From NCBI GenBank assembly GCA_012295275.1, contig CM022665.1, forward strand, positions 12,344,976-12,388,975: a stretch of 44,000 nt of DNA, given 5' to 3'. The stretch comes from Chrysomallon squamiferum. Lineage: Eukaryota > Mollusca > Gastropoda > Neomphalida > Peltospiridae. A model generated the notes under the pieces. That model was not told the origin of the DNA. It made no database searches and was given only the letters and a program-made list of their open reading frames with translations. Of this stretch, positions 10,012 to 23,598 are shown in pieces (positions within the stretch are counted from its first letter, which is position 1; every line of letters begins with the position of its first letter). Both the position numbers and the translations under genes were made by a program.

Positions 10012-10305
10012 TTTTGTAATCTAAGAGTTAATAATAATAAGAAGAAGAAGAAGAAGAAGAAACCCCAAGGAACAGCAACAATAATAAATCTTATTGTCGT
10101 TAATATTATCATCATCATCGGACATTACTCGGGATCAAACTGTTTTGTTTGTAATCTAAGAGTTATAATAATAATAATAATAATAATAATAAGAAGAAGA
10201 AGAAGAAGAAGAACGATAATAATAATTATAATAATAATAATAACGATAATAATAATTATTATAATAATAACAACAACAACAACAACAACAACAACAATAA
10301 CAATA
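10012..10305. repeat. duplicated segment with ATA/AAG/ACA triplets
   Basis: The phrase TTTGTAATCTAAGAGTTA occurs at about 10012 and again at about 10149, each time followed by ATA triplets and then AAG triplets. The second copy continues into ATA and ACA repeats to 10305. Confidence 0.85.
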
Positions 10306-10466
10306 ACAGTAATAATCTGTTACGTTTAGTTTCTCAGAGCAATAATCGTGATCCAGTGGCAGTCTTCTTAATCAGTTTTGTCATACTAGACAAACTTTAA
10401 TAACTAGTTCTAAATATACACCTGGAAATGCTTCCTTAGATTCGTGTTTTCAAGACAGTAAAATTT

Positions 10467-10556
10467 TCAAATCGTATTTGACACGGAATATTCTCAAATC
10501 ATATCTGATACGGAATATTCTCAAATCATATTTGATGTACGGAATAAATTCAAATA
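10467..10556. repeat. 27-bp tandem repeat, about 3.3 copies
   Basis: TCAAATC starts at 10467, 10494 and 10521 (27-base spacing), with a last partial copy (TCAAAT) at 10550. The unit includes ACGGAATATTCTCAAATC. Confidence 0.85.
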
Positions 10557-10829
10557 ACGTGATAAGAACTGCGTTCACGGTTAACACAGATTTATCTGTC
10601 TAGTTCAGGATCACTGTTATATTAATTCTGACCTTTTGAATGTTTTCACTGTTGAATAATAAACAAACAGCGTCTTGGAGTCTACGTTAACCTACAAACA
10701 AAGCGTTAATTTGTTAAAATGACAGTTTGTAAATTGGTGTTAAGATCTGGGGCCGTCCTAAAAATGAATTATTTAGATAGTAATTAGAGAGGTAATTAGG
10801 AGGTAAGGCGCTTAGATTATTATATTTAT

Positions 10830-11100
10830 TTATTTAATTAATTATTTATTTATTTATTGCTATTGTTGTTGCTGCTGCTGTTGTTGTTATTATTACAGTT
10901 ATTACTGTTAACTTTTTGCTTCTAATCTTCTTCCTCTTCTTTTGATTATCATCATCATCATTATCATTAGTATTATTATTACCATTATCATTATTATTTT
11001 ATCATCATCATCATGATTACCATTATTATCATTATCATCATCGTCATCATCATTATCATCATCATCATTATTATTGTTATTATTAATTATTAATTATTAT
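10830..11100. repeat. ATTT and ATC/ATT triplet-rich tract
   Basis: TTTA tetramers followed by imperfect GTT, CTG, ATC and ATT triplets. No coding sequence recognised. Confidence 0.85.
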
Positions 11101-11931
11101 TTTAGAGATTACAATTTATGTACTTATTTAATTAAAACCAAACAATTCTTAAGCCATTTTCTTTCATTTTTTTAATTGCCATTAAAAATCTTGTTAATAT
11201 CTTTAAGACTGCTGATAGAAATAATCAGAAGGTGAAGAAAACACTCCCTTTTAGCGCCAGTAAAAAATGTTTCCTGTTATCTGAAAGGCCGAAGGACAGC
11301 ATACTATTTTACCATTTGTCCAGAACGAAAAACATATTTTTCTCATAACGAACAGCGAATAATGAAATTATATTTTCTATTAGATTCTAAGACTCTGAGC
11401 ATCGCCGTGCTGAAAGAAAGTTTTGTCCCCCCCCCCCAGTTTGCGTGGGTGTCCATTTGCGTTGATTGAACAGTTATGGTGTCACGCCGGTAATCAAATC
11501 GCGGTGAAGGTCCATCTACAATTCACGGATCCTGTGCGCAGGTCATTACCATCATTAAAGATACAACACCGCTCGTAGGTGTGAAAACGGTACTGTTACA
11601 ATCTCCTTAACCGTTATATCTTTATACAGCTATGTCGTCATTTGTATAAAGAAGATTTTAGCCCAGCTTCCGATGGATCTAGAATCTGACCAAAAGAAAA
11701 ACAAATTTGCTGATGAAATTGACGAAGCGTACTCGTGTCAAATGTCTTCCGGAAGCTATCTGAAAGCGAGAAATTATAATTAAGTGAACAGAGGCACAGT
11801 GAATGTGATGCACACGCTATATCAGTATTAATGCACCTGTCTAATGTTAAAGCAGTAAAGAATTAAAACTTAATAAGTGTTTTTGTGTTGTAAGCTGAAT
11901 GGGGTTTTGCAAAAGCTGTAAGAGTAAATAT
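11101..11931. other. unique sequence, no gene recognised
   Basis: Includes a C-run (11429-11438) and a locally GC-richer stretch at about 11400-11600. Neither strand gives a recognisable protein, and no tRNA B-box was seen. Confidence 0.5.
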
Positions 11932-12009
<78 letters not shown>

Positions 12010-12034
12010 ACTTTCTCTCTGTCTCTCTTTCTTT

Positions 12035-12124
<90 letters not shown>
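11932..12124. repeat. (CT)n block with a CTTT-interrupted centre, left part of dispersed element copy A
   Basis: Two CT runs are separated by 12002-12045, which has CTTT and CTCACTTT variants. It joins directly to the dispersed element at 12125. Confidence 0.92.
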
Positions 12125-12127
<3 letters not shown>

Positions 12128-12342
12128 CACACTCACACAAGAAACACAAATGAATGTTGATAAATTTGATTTACTTCATGGGACGGAAACAAGAAATCAT
12201 TTTAATGTGAAGTCCTGGGTGTGATTGTAGACGCATGGTATAGCGTTTCCTTTTCATGCATTAAGTCACATTAATGTTATCTGAACATGGATTATGTAAT
12301 AAAAGACACACTATTTGACTAATGGCTCTTTAGAAATATATT
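12125..12342 (+). mobile_element. dispersed repeat element, copy A, attached to (CT)n
   Basis: About 215 bases from TACACACTCACACAAGAAAC to TTTAGAAATATATT recur, reverse-complemented, at 34927-35148 with high identity and a small rearranged patch near 12195-12215. Both copies have a CT tract on the same side of the element. There is no coding capacity and no terminal inverted repeats are visible; it could be a nonautonomous retroelement tail or a microsatellite-associated repeat. The class is unknown. Confidence 0.8.
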
Positions 12343-12965
12343 GCGTCTACCGAGAGTTAATGCAAACCGTTTAAATTTTAAAAGAAACCGAAATGTTTTC
12401 AAAACAGATTCTAAAAATAAAAAACAACAACAAACCAACATTGCTCTAAATAAATTTAATTTTTTTTTTCTTCTGCAAAGCAGAATCCAACAATTTTATA
12501 AAACGAAATGCGAAATTACAAGAACTTTTCAGTAAATGATTGAGAACTACAAATTTGTTATATAACACGCAGTTGTTGGCAAAATAAAATGCCTTTGCAG
12601 AAAAAAAAGCATTGAAATTTTATTATCAGATTTTTCAGAATGTTATTTCTGCAATTCACGTTAGTGCAGATTGTGCTGCCCAAGCTTTTGAAGTCAAGTT
12701 GTCAGTTTCTAAGGTTAAGTATCTCTAAACATGATGGATATTGTCTTCTTTAGACCCAGCTCTGATGAAGGATGGAACGGTTTATATAGTGCATCTGTTA
12801 GCGGAGAGAAACTCCAAGAGGTAGATGAAAATCATTAGTTGTTTGAAGGCTGATTATAATATGTTATATTAATTACAATTATAATTCACGATGAAGATAG
12901 TAAAATTAAGGTGACAAATCTACATGGACAGGATTGAACAGAAATGATATATTTGGATTGCTGTT

Positions 12966-12966
<1 letters not shown>

Positions 12967-13043
<77 letters not shown>

Positions 13044-13066
13044 TCTCTCTCTGTCTCTCTCTCTCT
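12967..13066. repeat. (CT)n microsatellite with CTGT interruptions
   Basis: 100 bases of CT, with CCT and CTGT interruptions near the right end. Confidence 0.94.
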
Positions 13067-14501
13067 GATTAGGTGTGAGTTTGTTGTGTGTGTGTAAGTG
13101 TTACGAAACTGAAAATGTAGAAAGAAGTAAAGAAATATGTAGACAGATGTTCCCAACATTTAACTGGCAGCGCAAAGTCTGGACAAATAAATGACTAGTT
13201 TATTTTATTGAATGTTCCTTATTGGCGTCCTAATGTGATTAACTTTACCTTCTATATTTGTATTCAATGTTGTTAAGGTGAAGTGAATTATTGGATACGC
13301 TTTTAGTGTATTCGTTTCGAAACTTGATAAAACTTTCAAGACTCGTTCACAGAGAACCAAAAGTCGATGTTCTTCACTCTGCTCTGATAGTTTCAGCCAT
13401 TTGACGGCACAAATAAAATAAAACAAAAACAAAACTAAACTGGCTTCGCAGACATTTTAAATTCTGCCTTATTACATTATTATGAAAGCTCTGTGCTACA
13501 AATAAAACAGCCACAGTTTACACACTTCTAAATGACTGTTTTATTCGTTAATGGATCGGGTCTTTGTTAATAATAATGCGTAACAATATTATGCCAATCC
13601 CATGAGTAAGTGCGCTTGTTTTATGACATCACTTCGTATAAATAAATTAATAAAAATGTTTGTTTTTTATAAATACCAAAATAAATAATACAATTTTGCA
13701 GTGATGAAGATAAATAATCAAAAGTTACTAATTCATTGGATGTATCTATATATCTATCAGATATTTCTTTTTTTTTTCCCTGTTTTTCTTTTTTCTTTCT
13801 TTCTTTGACGTCATAACGGAAGAAAAAATGCTGACTCCAAGTATAATCATCAGCTTATTATGTTTTTTGTAATATTTAAAAAAAAAAAAAAAAAAAAAAT
13901 AACAAACCTGCAAGAACATATTTAAATAATATATAAGAAAGATATAACATTTTTTTGTCTATGGTATCTCAAGAACTCTTTAAACACTGGTTTATTCTGA
14001 AACAAAACTGAAAGGGATGTTGGAGTAGTTCTGTCCCTGGGTTTATTTTCATCTTCATAGTAAAGCTATTCATTACATTTTTAGCAACTATATTACTTTG
14101 CACATTAACGTTACCAAATTATATTGCTAAAACGCTTGACGACTAAATAATTATTTTCTTATAATTATACACTAAACATTCCAAAATTCTGTTTGATCTT
14201 GCGCAGGTGATAATGATCAAAGTGGTTGACTAGTATAATGCGAAGTATTGAGGCATTTTGTGACTAAATACCCGATCGTTAAACTGAATAGCTTTTGACA
14301 TAAACCTTCTACAAGATTCCCTATTTCAGAGTTAGCTTATAATTTCGAAATACTGCAATAATTCCTGGGGAAAATTATTTCAGTGCGTTGTGTTTTAATA
14401 TGCATTTGTGACTTCAGGCTTTTCCAAATATACTGTAGGAATATTCCTTAATTGGGATGAAGCGAAAGTATGTCTTACAATCTTAACAAATGTATTGCTA
14501 T

Positions 14502-14541
<40 letters not shown>

Positions 14542-15000
14542 ATTGCCTAGACACATTGGTATTCATGGCAATAAGAAGCAATTTTTGGTTATCAGCTACG
14601 TCTTGAATTTAGCTTATGTCAGTGACTTGCAGTTGTTAATGGGTTCAGTGTAATCTTTATTTCATATTAATAATTTCCCTGCGGCGGTTTATGTAAAATT
14701 CATGTTGTTTTTTGGTTGGGTTTTTTTTTTTTTTGTGTGTGTGGTGTTGTTTTGTTGTTGTGAATATGGAAAAATCTCTTGTTACTGACAATTCCCTTTT
14801 CATTTCATCATTATGTTAAAGAAATTCTGCAGTTTTAATAACCGCTGACAGAACAGTGTATTTTGTTACTATTAGAGCAACAACGGCTACCAGCAGTATT
14901 AGAACTGCATAGGTTATCTTTTACACGTAATAACTATTATGAAAAATATATAATTTTAAAAAACAACAACAAACAAAACTGAGTCTAAAAGTTTAAACCC
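13067..15000. other. AT-rich unique sequence, no gene recognised
   Basis: Contains a poly-A (13878-13899), a poly-T (14503-14537) and a perfect TGACGTCA at 13806-13813. The open frame at 13205-13432 (minus, 75 codons) is not low-complexity, but I recognise no family in it. Confidence 0.5.
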
Positions 15001-15001
15001 T

Positions 15002-15003
15002 GT

Positions 15004-15086
<83 letters not shown>

Positions 15087-15182
15087 GAATATATATTTAA
15101 AATATTTTTTATGTTACACTATTTTGTTTTATTTTATTTTATTTTATTTTATTTTACTTTTATTTTTATTTTTTTTTTTTTC
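15002..15182. repeat. poly-T, (ATT)n and ATTTT tract
   Basis: T runs on either side of ATT triplets, then TTTTA pentamers and another T run. Confidence 0.9.
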
Positions 15183-15821
15183 TACTTCTTTGATTGCTGG
15201 TGGGGTAATAAAATAAAAATAAATAAAAATCAAAAACCCTTGTTAAACAAACATGATGGTTCATGTTTAAACCCCATCATTACATAAAATAAATATTATT
15301 ATTATTATTTTTGTCTTTTTGTCTTTTTCTTTTATTATTACTTTTTAAAAATATATCTGAAATATTTTTAAATTTTTAAAAGCTTTATCACATAGAACAT
15401 CCTCACAATTTGGCTAATCATTTCACTAACGATATTTTTCTAATTGAGAACTAAATGTCTTTTTCTGAGCCCAATGTTTCTGGTGGATTAAAAACAAATT
15501 AGCCAAATCGCTTTTCTCGGGCTGCAAAACGAGAATGTCAACAGATGACAATCTGCTTTGCCCGTATCTTTCGGCTAAAGAGGATAGAATGTTGTAGGAT
15601 ATTTTTATTCTGAAGACGAAAATAAATAACACCTGCCCACCAGTAGTTCTGATGTGACTTAAGGTGTTAGAACGTGTTCGAACTCACTGTCAGTTTATCA
15701 TTAAAACGACAGTACATAGCCTTATCAGAGTAGGAATCAGCATTTTAAAATACGATGAATAATAATCTGAGTGAATTTTTTGATTTTGTTCTGATTATTA
15801 TTATCTGTCTTTGTGTCTGTA

Positions 15822-15985
15822 TACGCGTATGTGTATGTGTGTGTGTGGCTGAGTTTATTATTTTATTTTTTTACTTGTGTGTGTGTACATGTGTGTCTGA
15901 ATGTGTGTGTATATGTCTGGGTATGTATGTGTGTGTCTGTGTGTATGTATCTGTGTGTGAATGTGTGTGTGTGTGTGTGTGTGTT
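15822..15985. repeat. (TG)n-rich tract
   Basis: Imperfect TG dinucleotides with TATG and TCTG variants, ending in an uninterrupted TG run at 15962-15984. Confidence 0.9.
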
Positions 15986-17144
15986 TGTCTTCAGAAACCA
16001 ACAGTCGCTATTTCATTATTTACTTTTACTGATTAGCAAGAAGCACTGTTTTACACGAAACTTCACGTGAAAAAACACACACCCATCTTGGAACAAGATA
16101 ATGCAAACCGGGAACTGAGAAGGACTGATCTTGAGATCTTACGCCTAAGGCCTAACGAACAAACTGCGTTTCCATTGTAAAGTGGATTCTGATGTCTGGT
16201 ACTCGATTTTGTATTAATTTTTGCTCTATTCTTTTGTTTTAACACGAGTTTATAATACATTCCTTACTTTACTTTTATACAGTTTGATCGGTTAATGAAA
16301 TCTTCCAAAAAAAAAAAAAAAAAAAAAAAAAATTATATCTAATATTGCGTGAATACGAACTTGAACTGGAAAGATGACGTTTTAGAAATGAAAGTGCTTA
16401 GTTATGGTTTTCGTAGAAGAATTTTATATCCCAAGTAAAAGTCTTTTCACTGCCTTCTCTCGGTACCATCGATTTTATTAACAGAAGCAACATTTTCTAA
16501 AAAGGATTATATTTTTTTCCCCCCTTTTAGCGTTCCTTTTTAAGCTCGTTTCTTTAAGCGCACGTGTTTTGTTCTGTTGGAACGTATTTGTTTTACTAAT
16601 GACTTCCAAACAAGGAAAGTAATTTTCTGTGATAAATCATCCAAAATAACGCGAAAATTAAACCTCATCCCTCAGATTTTTACTGAAAATTTGTGTTTAG
16701 GTTAACTGGGGCTGAAGAAGCTTATATTTTAATTTTTAGCATGATCGGGCATTTTGACAAAAATGGCCATAACCATCTGCATTCAAATGACCGTAATAAC
16801 CCAGTTACCAGTTGGTCATTCTTGCTAGAATTGGTATTTCTAGAAAAGTGATTTAACAAGGATTCTAAAAAATAAGACATTACAGTTTACGAAGGGATAA
16901 TTTGAAGGGTGTGACCTTTTGACCTTTAATTTGACATTGAATATGACCCTAGTGAATCACGTGGTCTTGAAATGACCTTGCATTAAAATTTTAGCACAAC
17001 ATTTTTTCTACACAGTATAAAAGAAACTGGAGTTATATTACTTCTGCTAGCCATATTTCATCCAATGGATTTGACGTCGAATGACACAGTTTCTGAATAA
17101 TGTTTTTTTCTTCTTCTTTTATATGCAGGTCATTATTAAACAAT
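15986..17144. other. unique sequence, no gene recognised, with TGACCT motif cluster
   Basis: Contains a poly-A at 16308-16331. TGACCT occurs at 16912, 16920 and 16973, with TGACCC at 16944. No exon recognised on either strand. Confidence 0.5.
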
Positions 17145-17214
17145 CCTACTACTACTATTACTACATTATTTATTTTACCTTAGACCTATCATTATTATTG
17201 TTTTTTTGTTTTTG

Positions 17215-17304
17215 ATACTGCTGTTATTATTGTTGTTATTATCGTCATCATTATTATTATCATCATCAACAACACCATCATTACTTTATTATTATTATTA
17301 TTTG

Positions 17305-17361
<57 letters not shown>
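17215..17361. repeat. ATT/ATC triplet repeat
   Basis: Imperfect ATT, GTT and ATC triplets ending in a long uninterrupted ATT run. Confidence 0.9.
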
Positions 17362-17362
<1 letters not shown>

Positions 17363-17956
17363 GCATCATGTTCAGCTTTTTATTATTACTTTCATCCTGC
17401 ACTTTATAAATGAACATTAACTAATGGTTTCTAGTGGCTGTCATCTTTATAAAATTGTGTTACTGGTTTCCCTTATGTCATTAATATATTGCTGCGAGGT
17501 ACATTTTGTATAAAACTAGCTTTAGCTACCACCTTTTTCATGAGCACAACAAAACCGTGAATTTATTTTCCTATTGTCACTTCTAGGATTACAGTCGTCT
17601 GGAAAACCCGGCTGACCGTCTGTAGAAGCCAATTAAGAAATACTGTATTCATCCACCAAATGGTATAAAATTGCATTACACATCTCTACGGCACTGCAAG
17701 AACAGTTCATTTCGTCTCTTGGCGGTGTTTCGTATAAATAACACGTTTGAGTTATTTCATTAAGTTTGAAAGTGACTTTATTTTCGTTTTATAGTTGTGT
17801 AAAAGTAAAACTGGTTCTCGTGATAACTGAAGCAGTAAATTGGAACAATTGTGAAGAGTTGATGATATTACGTTTTAGTAATATTTGGGTCGTTTTCGCT
17901 CCGCGACGGTTTGTTGTTATTGCTATAGCCTGCAGTGTGTCTATAGAAAAGCACCA

Positions 17957-18060
17957 CATACACACACACATACACACACACATGCACACATATACACACA
18001 AACATACATACATAAAAAATACATACATAAAAAATACATACATAAATACCTACAATATAC
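17957..18060. repeat. CA-rich and ACATACATAAAAAAT repeat
   Basis: CACA and ACAT units, then three copies of an ACATACATAAAA-type phrase. Confidence 0.85.
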
Positions 18061-19030
18061 AGATGCAAATACACTGTATCAAGATACACAGATACATATA
18101 TATATGCACATAAACACAATGCACATAATTATAATTATACACAAACAAATACACATAGAAACACATTACACGTGCAGTGCAACAAACTATAAAGAAAAAT
18201 CAAAAATCAAATTTAAAAAGTCATGAACATGCAAGTTTCGCCTCTAAGTTTCTGAATTCTAACACCGTACTGCATCTTATACCAATAATCAATCATATTT
18301 TACTACCTGTCAGTTGATTTCGAATTAAATATTAATTGATCAAATGGCAATAAAGACAACAACAACAACAAGAACAATAAAAAAAAAGAAGAAGAAGAAG
18401 AAAAGAAAGAAACGAAAAGAATGAAGAAATTTTATTCAAATTTTCTATTTTCTTTTTCATGACAATAGCGCATAGATCGTTAACTGGGAATTATGTTGAG
18501 AATACTGGAATATCAAAGTGGGCGATGTCGATCCATCTCCAACCCCATGATTTCTCCTGCATGTCAAACTGTTTCATTAACATTCGTGGCAAACGAAACA
18601 ATATCTTTATAACAATAGCCTGTTTAGAACCTGCTCATGTTAACAAACAGTACAAGCCAATTCCATAAAATAATCAATAGTAAAGCCAAATTTTGAAGCA
18701 AATTGTTTCAGAAATAGAACTTGAGGGACACGCAATTCTTTTCTATTTCTGGCCATTTCTGTAACTTGATTTAATCTTTGTTACCCTTTTCCGTTTAGAC
18801 AATTACCGTATGCTGTGGCTGGTGTACTTCCTATTCGCGGTTTTCACGTCTTTAAGCATACATGTTTAGATCTCGTCATCTCGCCAACCACAAATATTCC
18901 CTTAATATTATTACTTGTCTATTCTGAGACCGTCCGCTTTGGGAATAGGAACGAACGTGTAGCCTTCTTTAGTTCACCTTTCAGACAATCTCCCACGCAG
19001 AATCTATTATTATTCTTACTAGTTTTATTC

Positions 19031-19033
<3 letters not shown>

Positions 19034-19109
<76 letters not shown>

Positions 19110-19126
19110 TGTGTATGTATATGTGT

Positions 19127-19170
<44 letters not shown>
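19034..19170. repeat. (CT)n, (TGTA)n and (TA)n compound microsatellite
   Basis: CT to 19106, then TGTGTATG-type units, then a TA run to about 19170. Confidence 0.93.
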
Positions 19171-19173
<3 letters not shown>

Positions 19174-21339
19174 GAACAGGTAGCCAGTCGAACAGAATGT
19201 TGGACAGACAGATATACATATAGAAAGAAAACAGAGGGTCGGACGGGCAGATGTTATGTATAACGAAAGACAACAAGACAGAGAGAGATGTAGACACGAC
19301 GATAAAGACAGCATAAGATACAAGATATGTGATATAAGATTAAATGAATTTCATAATGACTTAATGACAAGAGCAACAGATAAGAAACCAACAGTCTCAA
19401 ATCTTCTACGTAACCATCATCTTTATACTCTTTCTGAAGGAAAGACTACCTAATCCTCGGCTATAAATCGGTCCGTAGACCCATCGCGTCTCATTCTACT
19501 GTGTATCAGTACATACGTAACATTCTGGTACAGTCGTATGGAAATATCTTAAAAGAAACCTGAGCAAAAAGTGCTATGTCTTGTTGTTACCTGAGCCGCG
19601 CCTCTTTTGATTCAACGCTTATTAATTGTCTAGACGCGTTATTGTCAGACTGTTGTAGGTTTCTGTTAACGAAAACTCCTACTGCTATTGCAGTGGTCAC
19701 ATTAAGGACTTTGCCGTTATAACACGGAAGAATATACCGTTCATACCGCGTCGAAAGATAAACACGATTTCTTAAAGGCACAGTCAACTAAGTGAAGGCT
19801 GAAAGTTCCTATCTCCGAATTCTCCGCTCAAGACAGTGGTAGCAGGCTGCTGTTGTTGATTATGGAATCTGTATGAAACAGCTGTTAGCTTTAATATTGG
19901 ATATATATATATATATGTTGATGATATTCTTGTTTATTGTTGTTACTACTATTGTTATTGCTGTTGTTGTTACTTTCATTCATAATTGTTTGTGTGTGTG
20001 TGTGTGTTGTTATTGTTTTTTTGTGGTTTTTTCAATTATGATTCTATCAGGGTATAGTAAAACATTCATTCATTCATTTATTCATTATTTATTTATTTAT
20101 TTATTTATTATTTCACAAGTCAGTATGCCGCATAGTATCTCATGCACTTCTGTGTATGATATCGATGTCACATGAAAGCCAGTTTGACATCTTACGTTAA
20201 TAAGATCAGTAACCTAGACGAGGCCGAAATAATGAAATTATTTTTGAAGGTTCTTCGTAATCGATATCAGAAACTGAATGAAATCTGCCACAGAACAGTT
20301 TCCAACCATCGCTTCACTCAAACTAGAATAATGTGATTGAATCCTTGTGAAGGACAAGCAAGAAACGTCATTAGACTGGCCGATCAATGTGATGTTTTTT
20401 CGAGGATGATGAACTAACAGTAACACTGAATGAAAAAGGTTCAACGACTGTCTGTGACGTAGAGTCCTATGGATCGGCGGTGGGGGGTGGGGAGTGGAGT
20501 GGTATTTTATATAATGCATTATAATAATAATAATAATATCACTGGTTTAAATGTACGAAATGACGTCATAATAATGGTAAAACAAATGTCAGCCTCCTTG
20601 CATCGGTACAGTACATATGCTTTAATACTGACAACATTTACTGTTCGCTAGGAGCAGACATTACAAAACCAGTAAGTACACAAAATGATTTAAATACTTT
20701 AAATATCCCTAATTATTATATATCCGAATTTGCTAGCAAAGTGCATAACCTGGTTTTACTTCTGATAGTAAAGCCGGTTAAGTTGTTCTTATCTTCAACG
20801 TATCTGGTGACCTCGCCAGAAGAAATGAAAATCTAAACATCGCCAGTGTCTAACACTTAACAACAGAAATGGTGCCGAAACGTAATTACTAGTAGAACGC
20901 AATTTTATCATTTTGGTTAGAAATTCGATTTCCTTTTAAGGCAACTTTAATATCCGCACATCAGACCTAATCAACAAAGTGGACTTCCTGCTTCGTCGTT
21001 TTAAAATTACCTGTAAGAAGAGAAAGAGAAGAAAATTACTCCACTGCATGTCCACTGGCTGCACGTAATCAGTAATAAAAATTGATGGTCCAGGAGTTAG
21101 TTAACCGGGTTAAGAATAAACTTATAACGACAGATATAAATGTTCAAAGTCGTTAGATGTTAATTGCATGTTTCCTGTAGTGGTGATATGATCAGCAGCA
21201 AGCTTTCTTCCACATTACACCTTCCCATGGAAAGAAACAAATATTTTCATAAACAATAAATAGCCCAACAATAATGATAACCATAACGATTCCGATTGAC
21301 GTTTTTTGAAAATTAAAATTAAACAGATTATAAGCGGAT

Positions 21340-21340
<1 letters not shown>
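19171..21340. other. unique sequence, no gene recognised
   Basis: Includes short TTTA repeats (20068-20110), ATA triplets (20520-20537) and a perfect TGACGTCA at 20561-20568. Open frames at 19587-19787 and 20238-20519 (minus) have no recognisable domain or splice context. Confidence 0.5.

Positions 21341-21383
<43 letters not shown>
21341..21383. repeat. (ATT)n microsatellite
   Basis: About 14 uninterrupted ATT triplets. Confidence 0.93.
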
Positions 21384-23503
21384 TTGTAATCCCTGAATTC
21401 GCTATAATCATTACGGCTATAATATATTTATTTCATGAAGTCTTATGAATTAAATGTATAAGAATGCATGAAATAAATATATATCATCCTCCAGTAAATT
21501 ATCTGATTTATTATGTATGTTCCACTAATTCCGTTACTGAAGAGCATTTTCTAAATGACATTCTTAGCAGTCCAGGAAAGATTAATTTCCTTTTATAACG
21601 AGAAGGAGAGAAGTTTCGTTATATTTTATTAATTCGGTGTGATTACAGTGCATTCTACCTTGTTTCCAGACACAATAAACCCTTCACAATTCCGTTAGGA
21701 TACAACTGTCGTAAAATGAAGTTCTACAGGTCAGCGCTGCAGTTGTGATGGGCTGCTGGACAAACCCTTCTCCGATTGTCTCCACGTTTTTCACTTTCCA
21801 GCAAGCGCCCTTCAGATGGTTTATCAGAAGCATTGCGTGCACTTTACTGAATATGGATAGACACATATAGACTATTTCTTTCCGCTAACTGACAAAAGCA
21901 GCTAATGAACAGGCGAAACCTGTCATATTTACATAATACAGAAGACAAAAAGAAAAATATATGTGTCTAACAACTAATAAAACTACGTAGATAATGAATT
22001 CAGTAATTAAGTTAACACTGCATATATATTCTTAAAACAAAAACAGCGTATTTACATACATGCATTTATTTGTTTATTTATTTACTTATTTATTTATTTT
22101 TAACCATTATAATATTTTCTTATAGTTGTACAAATAACAGGATTTTTTTTGGGGGGTTGTTGTTGTTTTCTTAAATTATGTGTTTTTTTTTTTAAATTAC
22201 ATTTATATTACTGACCACCCTTTACTAACAGTGAAGTATGATCTTCTCACAATTTTGGTTTTAAAACCTTGTCACGTTTTTTTTTTTTTTTTTTTTTCAT
22301 TTCATCTTTCTTTCCTCTTTCCCGTGTACTCGAAGTTGGACATATGGCAGACCTGTAGATATAATAATAATAATAATAATAAACAGTAACAACAACTATA
22401 ATAATAATAAAAGTACAATTAACAGCATTAGTACTACTATTACTATTGGTAGTACTACAAGTACTACTTCTAGTTCCACTACTACTGCGATAATATCTCT
22501 AAAAACATAATCATACTTTATTTTTGGCAGAGGGTTATCATTAGAACAAATAAACCACAAGAAGAATATAATAATAATAATAATACGGAAGAATGTAATA
22601 GACTGAAAGATTCGGTAATTCTGCTAAAGAAAAACTCATCTTTCTCCACTTTCGTCATCATTAATACATTTTATGTCACTGAAACAGGACAAATTATTTC
22701 TTTAGTATTTCTTTCTTTTCTTTTGGGCTGTTTTCAAAGTGCAGTACATATTTGCGTCACTAATATTTCAAGATTATGAATAAACAGGCATCTTGAATAA
22801 AGGCACAGACAATTTGCACTTTTCCTTGAATGTGGCCATCTTATGAAAACACGACGATGTCAACAGGTACTTTCACATCTTAATGAAGCAAAAACATTGA
22901 CGTAATTTTCGGCAGCGACCAGTGAATGAAAAGATGACATTCTGAACAGCACAGGAAACATCTGCGCTCGCGCTGTCACACTTTAACTTCGATTAACGAC
23001 TTCTCCATTGTTCTTGCTGCGTTGTTATCTGAAAGATTTAAAACGAAAAACCAACGTAAATCTTCAAACTCTGTGGACGTCTGCAGTACCAATACAAATT
23101 GCAAAGAATCTTCGTTTGTTATATTTTTGTCAACATACTCCGACCGTTTGTTTATTAATTCTCTATACTCCGAGTTGCTTTATGTTGTCGTCGCTGATGG
23201 GAATGCTCTTCTGGAAACTGAAGTGACTTCTTCGGAACGTGAATTCAGTTATGATGTTTATTACCTTTATCCTTGAAACAGTTTTAAAAGTGATGTTTAA
23301 AGGGATATGGTGGATTTAAATACACAGCTTATGTTATTACTCCTACTCCTCCTTCTCTTATTACTACTGCTCTTATTAATACTAATATTCTACCTTTACT
23401 GCCACTGCTTCTGCCATTACCATTACTACTAATAAAAATGCAATTACTAGTGCTCACGATGAAGATTTCGACGGCAATGATGATAACATTTTAATAATAA
23501 TAA
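21384..23503. other. unique sequence, no gene recognised
   Basis: Small ATA runs near 22363 and 22570 and a poly-T at 22278-22297. The open frames at 21684-21866 (minus) and 23022-23276 (plus) are not low-complexity, but I recognise neither. Confidence 0.5.
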
Positions 23504-23598
23504 CAAGAAGAAGAAGAAGAAGAAGAAGAAGAAGAAGAAGAAGAAGAAGAAGAAGAAGAAGAAGAAGAAGAAATAGAATCAGAAGAAGAAGAAGAAGA
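23504..23598. repeat. (AAG)n microsatellite
   Basis: About 22 AAG triplets, then a break and five more. Confidence 0.94.

Noticed and set aside
13205-13432. Minus-strand 75-codon frame with mixed composition
   Set aside because: Looks protein-like in part, but I recognise no family and see no convincing exon junctions.
21684-21866. Minus-strand 60-codon frame
   Set aside because: Mixed composition but no family, and no splice-site support.
23022-23276. Plus-strand 84-codon frame
   Set aside because: Not low-complexity, but no recognisable motif and no neighbouring exons.
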